A stretch of 37,865 bases of DNA from Candidatus Didemnitutus sp. GTDB taxonomy: Bacteria > Verrucomicrobiota > Verrucomicrobiia > Opitutales > Opitutaceae. The position numbers and the translations under genes were made by a program. The notes below the pieces were generated by a model, which did not search any database, was not told where the DNA came from, and saw only the letters and a list, made by a program, of their open reading frames with translations. Within the stretch, counting starts at the first letter, position 1; each line of letters opens with the position of its first letter. Of the stretch, positions 24,905 to 31,110 are shown piece after piece. The stretch lies in assembly GCA_030681265.1 (NCBI GenBank), contig JAUXXD010000188.1, positions 1 to 37,865 of the forward strand, read 5' to 3'.

Positions 24905-26269
24905 ATGGAAGTGGGAGCGCATGGTGAGCGGCGGGTGTTGATGGTGGATGACGTGCCGGAATTTTGCCAGCAGGTGCGGGCGATGTTGCGGGGCTTCTGC
25001 GGTGAGACGCAGATCTGCACGAGTCCGGTGCGCGCGTTGCGCCGGTTGCGCGCCGGTGGTTTCGATTTGTTGATCACGACGCTGCAAATGCGCGAACTCG
25101 GGGGCTTCGACGTGATTCGCCGCGTGCGCGGGCAGGGTGATGCGATTCCGATTATGTTGATCACCGGGCACGGCAACGAGCAGACGGGGATCGAAGCGAC
25201 GCGACTGGGCGTGACGGACTATTTGCAGAAACCGGTGGCGACGGCGGAGCTGCGCGCGCGCATCGAAAAAATATTTGCGCGGAGTGTTGAGGCGCCGTCC
25301 CCAAATTGGGAGATGATGGATTTGGTCACGCAGGATCCGGCGACGCGGGCGGTGTTGGACACGTTGCCATTGATTGCGCGCAGTGACAGCCGCGTGCTGA
25401 TTCTCGGTGAAACGGGCACGGGCAAGCAGTTGGTGGCGCAAGCGATTCATCGTGCGAGCGGGCGGGCGGCGGAACCGTTTGTGGAGGTGAATTGCGCGGC
25501 GATTCCGGAAAATTTATTGGAGAGCGAATTGTTCGGTCATGAGCGTGGCGCGTTCACGGGAGCGACGGAGCGCCGGATCGGGCGCTTCGAGGAAGCGGCG
25601 CGCGGCACGCTGTTGCTCGATGAGATTGGCGAGATGAATTTTGGCGTGCAGTCGAAATTATTGCGCGTGTTGCAGAATGGGCGCTTCAACCGCGTCGGCG
25701 GCCAGCAGACCATGCAATCGCAAGCTCGCGTGCTCGCGGCGACCAATCGTGATCTGGCACAAGAAGTCGAGGCGGGGAGATTTCGCGCGGATTTGTATTA
25801 TCGGTTGCATGTCATCTCGCTGACGATGCCGCCACTGCGGAAGCGACCGGCGGATATTCCATTGTTGGCGCGGCATTTTTTGAAACGTTTTCGGCGCGGC
25901 GAGGAAGGTCCGGCGGAGTTCAGTCCGGAGGTGATGCGGGCACTGCAGCTTTATGGCTGGCCCGGCAACGTGCGCGAAATGGAGCACACGGTGGAGCGAC
26001 TCGCGGTGATGAGTGCTAATCCGGTCGTGGAATTGATGGATTTGCCGGAGAAGTTGCGGCTCGGCTTGTCCATGGGTGAGAGTGCGCGCGTAGATTTTTC
26101 GGCGACATTGGCGGAGGCGAGGGCGGCGTTTGAACGCCGTTATTTGGAAGAAGGTTTGCAAGCGTCGCAGGGCAACATGGCGGAAGCGGCGCGCCGAGCC
26201 GGCGTGGACAAATCGCAGTATTTTCGCTTGGTTAGACGGCATGCGCTCGACCCAGCGCGCTTTCGCTAA
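24905..26269 (+). CDS. NtrC-type sigma-54 activator with degenerate receiver domain
   Basis: The protein has 454 residues. The receiver domain (about 9-125) keeps the acidic pair D15/D16 (VLMVDD), T87 (LITGHG) and K109 (LQKP). The phosphoacceptor is replaced: FDLLITTLQMRELGG has T59 where Asp should stand, and the usual Pro after Met is also lost. The AAA+ domain has Walker A LGETGTGKQ, the sigma-54 loop GAFTGA (215-220), Walker B GTLLLDEIGEM and an arginine-finger region (RADLYYRLHVISL). A Fis-type helix-turn-helix ends it (QGNMAEAARRAGVDKSQYFR). It should activate sigma-54 promoters, but not by normal Asp phosphorylation. It is divergent from the deacylase/kinase operon with 113 bp between. 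Confidence 0.94.
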   Translation: MEVGAHGERRVLMVDDVPEFCQQVRAMLRGFCGETQICTSPVRALRRLRAGGFDLLITTLQMRELGGFDVIRRVRGQGDAIPIMLITGHGNEQTGIEATRLGVTDYLQKPVATAELRARIEKIFARSVEAPSPNWEMMDLVTQDPATRAVLDTLPLIARSDSRVLILGETGTGKQLVAQAIHRASGRAAEPFVEVNCAAIPENLLESELFGHERGAFTGATERRIGRFEEAARGTLLLDEIGEMNFGVQSKLLRVLQNGRFNRVGGQQTMQSQARVLAATNRDLAQEVEAGRFRADLYYRLHVISLTMPPLRKRPADIPLLARHFLKRFRRGEEGPAEFSPEVMRALQLYGWPGNVREMEHTVERLAVMSANPVVELMDLPEKLRLGLSMGESARVDFSATLAEARAAFERRYLEEGLQASQGNMAEAARRAGVDKSQYFRLVRRHALDPARFR

Positions 26270-26319
26270 GTGGACTTGGCATCACACCTGCAAAGACTTT
26301 GGCCCAACCATTCCCTACT

Positions 26320-27324
26320 ATGAAAAAAATCAAAATTGCTCAATTCGGCCTCGGCCCCATCGGCCTCGAGGCACTGAAACTCGCTGCGACGCAGCCGTGG
26401 GTCGAAATCATCGGTGCAGTGGATAAAGATCCGTCCAAGGCGGGCCGTCCGTTGACGGAAGTCACCGGACTCGCGCAGTTGGATGGGTTGAAGGTCTCGG
26501 CGAATTTGGAAGAGTTGTTCCGCGACACGCAGCCTGAGGTGATTCTGCACACGGCGGGTTCGAGCGCGGCGATCTCTCTCGAGCAAATGCGGCCGGCACT
26601 GGAACTGGGCGTGAGTGTTGCGTCCACTTGCGAGGAATTGATTTTCCCGGCGTTGAAGGCCGGTCACTTGGTGAAGGAGTATGATGGCCTCTGCCGTCAC
26701 ACGGGTGCGCGCATGGTGGCGACGGGCGTGAATCCCGGTTTCGTGATGGATTTGTTGCCGATTACGATGACGGCGGTGAGTCGCGCGGTGGACAGCATCT
26801 TGGTGGAGCGCGTCGTGAATGCCTCGACGCGCCGCCAGCCGTTGCAGGCCAAGATCGGCAGCGGACAATCGCCGGAGGAATTCCGCGCGAAGTTGCAATC
26901 GGGTCGGGCGGGGCACGCTGGCTTGCGGGAGTCGCTCGCGCTCCTCGCGCACGCGATGGGTTGGCCGATGGATAGCATCACCGAAGTGGGCGAGCCGATG
27001 ATCGCGCAGCACGACATCAAGACGAATTTCTTCACGGTGGCGAAGGGCCAAGCGTGCGGAATTCACCAGCGCGCGGTGGGCCTCTCCGGTGGTGTCGAGA
27101 AGATCGTGCTTGATATCAAGATGTATCTCGATGCGGAAAATCCGTGCGATCACATCGTGATTCGCGGGCGTCCACCGCTCGATGTGACAGTGAATGGTGG
27201 CGTGGCCGGTGACGATGCGACAGTGGCGTCGCTGATCAACATCGTGCCGCGATTGCTCTCGGCGCAACCGGGTCTGCACTTGCCGATTGATTTGCCCGTG
27301 CCGCGTTGGGGTTTCAACACCTGA
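26320..27324 (+). CDS. DapB-like NAD(P)-dependent dehydrogenase (2,4-diaminopentanoate dehydrogenase family)
   Basis: The start at ATG 26320 gives 334 residues; a TTG 21 bp upstream is less likely. The N-terminal Rossmann motif G10-L-G-P-I-G15 lies in KIAQFGLGPIGLEAL, followed by VDKDPSKAGRPLTEVTG. Residues such as VILHTAGSSAA, STCEELIFPA and ATGVNPGFVMDLLPI match the COG3804 group. That group contains 2,4-diaminopentanoate dehydrogenase of ornithine fermentation and many uncharacterised relatives of dihydrodipicolinate reductase. The true substrate here is not evident; an amine or amino-acid dehydrogenase reaction is plausible. It lies 50 bp after the NtrC-type gene on the same strand. Family assignment is good, exact function uncertain. 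Confidence 0.8.
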   Translation: MKKIKIAQFGLGPIGLEALKLAATQPWVEIIGAVDKDPSKAGRPLTEVTGLAQLDGLKVSANLEELFRDTQPEVILHTAGSSAAISLEQMRPALELGVSVASTCEELIFPALKAGHLVKEYDGLCRHTGARMVATGVNPGFVMDLLPITMTAVSRAVDSILVERVVNASTRRQPLQAKIGSGQSPEEFRAKLQSGRAGHAGLRESLALLAHAMGWPMDSITEVGEPMIAQHDIKTNFFTVAKGQACGIHQRAVGLSGGVEKIVLDIKMYLDAENPCDHIVIRGRPPLDVTVNGGVAGDDATVASLINIVPRLLSAQPGLHLPIDLPVPRWGFNT

Positions 27325-27356
27325 GGCGCGCCGGAATAACGGGGGCAATTAGCGCG

Positions 27357-27390
27357 ACACCTTTCCGGTGCACGTGAACGGGAAAGGTGT
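27357..27390. repeat. 10-bp perfect stem-loop upstream of tRNA-Lys
   Basis: ACACCTTTCC at 27357-27366 pairs with GGAAAGGTGT at 27381-27390 around a 14-nt loop. There is no T-run on either side. It ends the dehydrogenase region and may serve as a terminator-like or protein-binding element. Confidence 0.5.
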
Positions 27391-27417
27391 TGACACTCAG
27401 GGCGCGTTCCCAACTTT
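27390..27417 (+). promoter_or_regulatory. Candidate tRNA-Lys promoter
   Basis: TTGACA (27390-27395) is a perfect -35 hexamer 40 bp before the tRNA start. The -10 at 27412-27417 (AACTTT) is a poor match. The -35 overlaps the end of the preceding stem. Confidence 0.35.
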
Positions 27418-27434
27418 TGGCCGCTCTGTTCCTT

Positions 27435-27509
<75 letters not shown>

Positions 27510-27550
27510 GTTTTCGTTATTTGCAGTCACTCTTGTGCGCCGCACACCAC

Positions 27551-27625
27551 GCCGGTGTAGCTCAACGGTAGAGCACCTGTTTTGTAAACAGGCGGTTGCG
27601 GGTTCAAATCCAGTCACCGGCTCCA
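27551..27625 (+). tRNA. tRNA-Thr(TGT)
   Basis: The acceptor GCCGGTG pairs with CACCGGC, with discriminator T and an encoded CCA. The anticodon stem CCTGT/ACAGG has loop TTTGTAA, anticodon TGT. The T-stem GCGGG/CCAGT contains one G-A mismatch and one G-T pair around loop TTCAAAT, which is slightly unusual. Confidence 0.93.
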
Positions 27626-27674
27626 TTAACTCGGAGGTTCACACCTGCCGCAGGCGCACACATTTTCTTTCCAC

Positions 27675-27748
27675 TGCCTGGTGGTGTAATGGTAGCACAG
27701 CAGACTCTGACTCTGCTTGTCTAGGTTCGAGTCCTAGCCGGGCAGCCA
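27675..27748 (+). tRNA. tRNA-Gln(CTG)
   Basis: The acceptor TGCCTGG pairs with CCGGGCA, with discriminator G and an encoded CCA. The anticodon stem GCAGA/TCTGC has loop CTCTGAC, anticodon CTG. It is the last host-type gene before the phage-like segment, so it is the first candidate for an integration site. Confidence 0.94.
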
Positions 27749-27803
27749 GCTTAGAGCGTCAATGACTTGCGGCGTGTTTCGGGGCGAGAAACTAAGGGAT
27801 GGA

Positions 27804-27829
27804 TTGACAGGTCTAACACAATTCTAACA
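27804..27829 (+). promoter_or_regulatory. Phage-side promoter/operator candidate with TCTAACA direct repeats
   Basis: TTGACA at 27804-27809 is a consensus -35. TCTAACA occurs at 27812-27818 and 27823-27829, an 11-bp period equal to one helical turn, and ATG 27846 follows 17 bp later. No good -10 stands at 17-bp spacing. The repeats may be a tandem regulator site. Confidence 0.4.
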
Positions 27830-27845
27830 GGATTGCGTCGCCCAA

Positions 27846-28145
27846 ATGAACCTTTCACCGGCTGCTATTGCCCAACGTCGCGCTGAAATTGAAAAGTTGA
27901 ACAGTCTGTTCCTCTTTCTGGAAAAGACTGAGCCTCGGCTACTGCACGCCTCAGAGAAGTTGCTCGTGGCCGATCTGGCCGAATCGATGCCGCGTTTGCG
28001 CGCCTACGCCATTGAGACGGGAACGGGCATTATCAAAGTGACGTTCGAGTTGTCGGTGAACTTTTGCACCGAAACGCCATCGGTCGATCTGCGCACAACG
28101 ATACAACCGCCAGCCTACTCCAAGAGTAGTTCCTCGCCCGCATGA
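27846..28145 (+). CDS. Hypothetical protein, phage-side small gene
   Basis: The protein has 99 residues from ATG 27846 and shows no recognised family. The N-terminal two thirds looks helical and amphipathic (AAIAQRRAEIEKLNSLFLFL, then LLVADLAESMPRLRAYAI). A strand-like section with IIKVTFELSVNF follows, ending in a polar Ser-rich tail. It begins shortly after a -35-like hexamer and tandem repeats. Its stop overlaps the start of the next gene as ATGA, so the two are translated together. Position suggests a small regulatory or accessory phage gene, an inference only. Confidence 0.6.
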   Translation: MNLSPAAIAQRRAEIEKLNSLFLFLEKTEPRLLHASEKLLVADLAESMPRLRAYAIETGTGIIKVTFELSVNFCTETPSVDLRTTIQPPAYSKSSSSPA

Positions 28146-28582
28146 CGACGAAACCGGCGCAACTGAGTGCGGATGATGTTCGCCGATTACTCTCGGGCGC
28201 TTATCCGACGAAAGAAGAACTGCCGTTGTTGCCCGCGTCGCTTGATTACCGGCTTGCCACCGGCTACCGCGACGGCGGAGAGCAACGCCGACTATTCGAC
28301 CGCTTGGCGTCGTGCGAGGGATTAGTCCTCGCCATCGCGCTCCGACGCGGGTTGGCGGAAAATGTTCTCGCCGCTGCAATTGGGGTCAGCACGTCGGCAA
28401 TCGCGAAACGCCTGCGAGTGTTCGCGCTGCGCCGGCCACGAGGGAGACAAGGCTTTGCCAAGCGGGTCGTCAACAACTGGCGAGTCGTGGTTACGACGGG
28501 GACGCCGGAAGCCAATCAATCGTCAGGCCGTGCAGTATCGCCGTGCGATCAGTCGGCACGATCAACGCAATCCGCAACTTGA
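28142..28582 (+). CDS. Hypothetical protein with HTH-like segment; 3' end overlaps an opposing gene
   Basis: The protein has 146 residues and starts within the ATGA overlap at 28142. Residues about 68-95 (LRRGLAENVLAAAIGVSTSA then IAKRLRVF) fit a helix-turn-helix, and the following stretch is strongly basic (RRPRGRQGFAKRV), so DNA binding is plausible. The last 30 residues lie antisense to the end of the opposing structural gene (92-nt overlap) and look random (polar Ser/Gln/Thr). The native stop may therefore have been lost, and the functional protein may end near residue 116. With its upstream partner it forms the only rightward transcription unit of the phage segment. No closer family is recognised. 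Confidence 0.55.
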   Translation: MTTKPAQLSADDVRRLLSGAYPTKEELPLLPASLDYRLATGYRDGGEQRRLFDRLASCEGLVLAIALRRGLAENVLAAAIGVSTSAIAKRLRVFALRRPRGRQGFAKRVVNNWRVVVTTGTPEANQSSGRAVSPCDQSARSTQSAT

Positions 28583-30320
28583 GGCGGCGCCCTGAAATGC
28601 CGATTCCGCAAACCTGCTCCTCGCGCGGATAAGCCTGCCAGCGCCACTTGCCCGCACGTCGCCCGTCTGCCTCGGCGAAAACGCCAACCTCGGCCACGGT
28701 GTTGCGCTGCCAGTGCAAGCGGACTTGAACAAATTCCTTGAAGGTGTCCGGCTCGCCCATGTCTTCGGGGTTAAGCTCGAACAGGCACAAGTGACACTCA
28801 TTATTGAAGCGCGTAAATGGGTCGCCACTTGCTGGGTCAGGCGCCCAAACACGAATGCTCTGAGAAATTCCAGAATCGTGAACAACGGTGAACTCTTTCC
28901 CGCTGTCTGTTCTGCCGACGTATCGCGTGAACGAACCGAACCCGTCAGAACTATAATACTTCGAGGGCATGTCGCCCGCATAGTTGACTTGCAAGAACCC
29001 TTGGACGTAGGACATGTCGGCGAATCGCAAATGCCCGCTTGCGGTAATGCCGACGACGACGCAACTACTGTTGTCGCGACACACACAGGCGCACTGAAAT
29101 AGAGGGTAGAGAAAAGGGCCGGTGATAGAAAATGCCCGCTGGTCGTAACAGTAGAGAACATTGCCGTTCAATGTTGCCGAATACGCCCAAAACCAAAGTC
29201 GGCCATTGTTGGCATCGTAGGCGGCGAACGCCCTGCGGTCTGTCGAGGGAATGCCGTCCTCGCCGCCAATCGGTCGCGTGATATGGGAATTCCAACTGCC
29301 CGCGCTGCGATTGGTCGCAATCTGCGAGTCTCGGCGTTCTTTCTGGTCGTAAGCTCGTCCATTCGATTGCGGGTTGTAAACTTCGCCATCCGTCCCGAGA
29401 TAAAACGGGTTGCCGCTGGTGTCGCGCACGCAGTCGGGATTTACCGCCCCGGCCGCAGCGGCCATCGGTCGCTGGCTCCCTTTCCATCCATCCGACGAAC
29501 CTTCGCCCGCGTAGGCGTCGATTGCCACCACGCCACGATTCCCCAAGTGTGCGACCACCTGACTGCCCGACATGCTCAGTGCGGTGATGGTTGAGCCGCG
29601 CATCCCGTGGATGTCGAGGTATGACCATTCGGCAGACTTGATGCCATCGACCGATGGATATTGCGCCGTTGGGCGCTCGCTCATCCAAATGCGCACGCCG
29701 TTGCTTGTCTGATTACCTGCCGCGTAAAGTATGCCGTTGTTGTCGCGAATGAACGACGTGCAGGGAGGAAAACGCGCCTGCGACGGATTGTTGATGTCAC
29801 CGCTCCCGCCCGCTGAAGGGCCGAACTCGTAGAGCGCGCCGTCCTGCCAAACGAGATTCGCGTCGTGCCCGTTGCCGAGAAGCAACCGGTTGCCAATCCA
29901 AGTTCCGAACCACTGCGCGTAAGAAACCTTGTCCGCGTAAATACCGCCAGGCGCGGCTACCACTACGCTAGATGATGACCCGAATCCCTTGGTCGTTGTG
30001 CTGGTATTCACATGCCAGATTCCCTTAAAGACACCTCCGCCCGCGCCGCCAAAGTGGAATGCCACAAGAAATGTATCGAGGCCGCGAGAAACGGTAAGGA
30101 AGTGGGTTTTGTTATCCGTCGCCCCAACCTCGGTCAGCTTGTTAATTGCGCTGGTGCGGATGTTCTGGCCCCAAACGCCAGACCACACAGGTCCAGTGCT
30201 CAACGTGCCGACCGGTGTAGGCGCGACGCCAATCGCCATGCGCAACGTGCCGCGATCTTGGTCAACCCCGTCATAGTTCGTCTCGATGCCCGAGAACCGG
30301 CGAATCGCAAAGTGTTTCAT
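28491..30320 (-). CDS. Large phage structural protein, beta-rich, unknown family
   Basis: The protein has 609 residues. It starts MKHFAIRRFSGIETNYDGVD with no signal peptide. The composition is rich in Gly, Ser, Thr, Asn and aromatics with few long helices, and many short strands recur (for example GIYADKVSYAQWFGTWIGNR and RLWFWAYSATLNGNVLYCYD). This suggests a beta-propeller or similar beta-repeat virion protein, such as a tail stabilisation or receptor-binding component. I do not recognise a named family. The start overlaps the stop of the upstream small coiled-coil gene as ATGA. It is the last gene of the leftward operon; its 3' end overlaps the opposing small gene. Confidence 0.75.
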   Translation of the reverse strand: MKHFAIRRFSGIETNYDGVDQDRGTLRMAIGVAPTPVGTLSTGPVWSGVWGQNIRTSAINKLTEVGATDNKTHFLTVSRGLDTFLVAFHFGGAGGGVFKGIWHVNTSTTTKGFGSSSSVVVAAPGGIYADKVSYAQWFGTWIGNRLLLGNGHDANLVWQDGALYEFGPSAGGSGDINNPSQARFPPCTSFIRDNNGILYAAGNQTSNGVRIWMSERPTAQYPSVDGIKSAEWSYLDIHGMRGSTITALSMSGSQVVAHLGNRGVVAIDAYAGEGSSDGWKGSQRPMAAAAGAVNPDCVRDTSGNPFYLGTDGEVYNPQSNGRAYDQKERRDSQIATNRSAGSWNSHITRPIGGEDGIPSTDRRAFAAYDANNGRLWFWAYSATLNGNVLYCYDQRAFSITGPFLYPLFQCACVCRDNSSCVVVGITASGHLRFADMSYVQGFLQVNYAGDMPSKYYSSDGFGSFTRYVGRTDSGKEFTVVHDSGISQSIRVWAPDPASGDPFTRFNNECHLCLFELNPEDMGEPDTFKEFVQVRLHWQRNTVAEVGVFAEADGRRAGKWRWQAYPREEQVCGIGISGRRLKLRIALIVPTDRTAILHGLTIDWLPASPS

Positions 30321-30472
30321 TGGGGTGCAGGGAGAACGATTTGAATGTTGTGCGCGCCGTAAATGACTTGGCCGGTGCCTCCCGCGATCTCGATATTCAA
30401 CAAGGGCAGAATCCGCGCCTCAAGTTCGCGAATCTTTTCCTCAAGTGCGGCGATGCGTTCGGCGTCGGTCAT
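30317..30472 (-). CDS. Small coiled-coil phage protein
   Basis: The start ATG 30472 overlaps the stop of the upstream gene (ATGA), giving 51 residues; a longer reading would overlap that gene by 70 nt. TDAERIAALEEKIRELEARI is a clean heptad coiled coil at residues 2-21. A short strand-forming tail follows (GTGQVIYGAHNIQIVLPAPQ). The next gene starts inside its stop codon. The architecture, a short helix bundle plus a beta tip, suggests a trimeric virion fibre or whisker-like piece, which is an inference. Confidence 0.7.
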   Translation of the reverse strand: MTDAERIAALEEKIRELEARILPLLNIEIAGGTGQVIYGAHNIQIVLPAPQ

Positions 30473-31110
30473 TTGGCTTGTGCGTAGAGGGTTTCCAAAA
30501 CGTAGATGTCGCCCATCCATTTGCGCGGGACTGACCACATGACTAGCTCGTTGCGGCCATAGACCATCGCAATGTATTCGTCCGCGCTCGGGGTCGTGTA
30601 GTCGTTAATTACCGATGTTGCGACGCCATCGGCATCGAACGCTTGGAACTTCTTGTGCTCAAGAATGGCTTCAGGATGCCCGAGGGAATAGCGCCGATTC
30701 AACCGGCAGCGCGAGCGCAGCGTCGTTTGACTGTTGCGAAAGTAAAACTCGGCGGGCGCGTAGAGCGCACTCAATGCAACGCCGGGGAAGGTTTCAACGC
30801 GGTCGATAAATTCATCCCACTCTTGCGGCACTTCGGCGAAGACGCGCCGCAAGTAGCAAACCGTATTGTCTCCCGCCTTCTCGCGCACCGACTGCGCCAC
30901 GATCACCGCGTTAGTGAAAACGGGGTCGAGCGTCGTCGGGTTTTCCAGTGCGACGATGTATTCGGCCTGATCTTCAACGCGCATTTCATAATCGCGCGTG
31001 ATGATGCGATTGTTTCGCTGCGTTGGTGAAACGCCAGATTCAGCCCGAAAGCCAAACTGAATGCCGCGCCCAATCACCGGAGGCCCGAGAGATTTGAGAG
31101 GAGTCGGCAT
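30469..31110 (-). CDS. Phage protein, unknown (structural operon)
   Basis: The start ATG 31110 shares a base with the stop of the upstream repeat protein (TGATG), giving 213 residues. The sequence has mixed alpha/beta character, with phrases such as EDQAEYIVALENPTTLDPVF, VCYLRRVFAEVPQEWDEFID and the C-terminal WMGDIYVLETLYAQAK. Aromatic-rich strands near the end resemble tail or virion accessory proteins, but no family is recognised. Coupled translation on both sides marks it as part of the same structural block. Likely a tail-completion or connector component, inferred from position only. Confidence 0.75.
   Translation of the reverse strand: MPTPLKSLGPPVIGRGIQFGFRAESGVSPTQRNNRIITRDYEMRVEDQAEYIVALENPTTLDPVFTNAVIVAQSVREKAGDNTVCYLRRVFAEVPQEWDEFIDRVETFPGVALSALYAPAEFYFRNSQTTLRSRCRLNRRYSLGHPEAILEHKKFQAFDADGVATSVINDYTTPSADEYIAMVYGRNELVMWSVPRKWMGDIYVLETLYAQAK

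Noticed and set aside
26266-27348. 360-residue minus-strand frame over the dehydrogenase
   Set aside because: Arg/His-rich mirror of a gene with a Rossmann motif.
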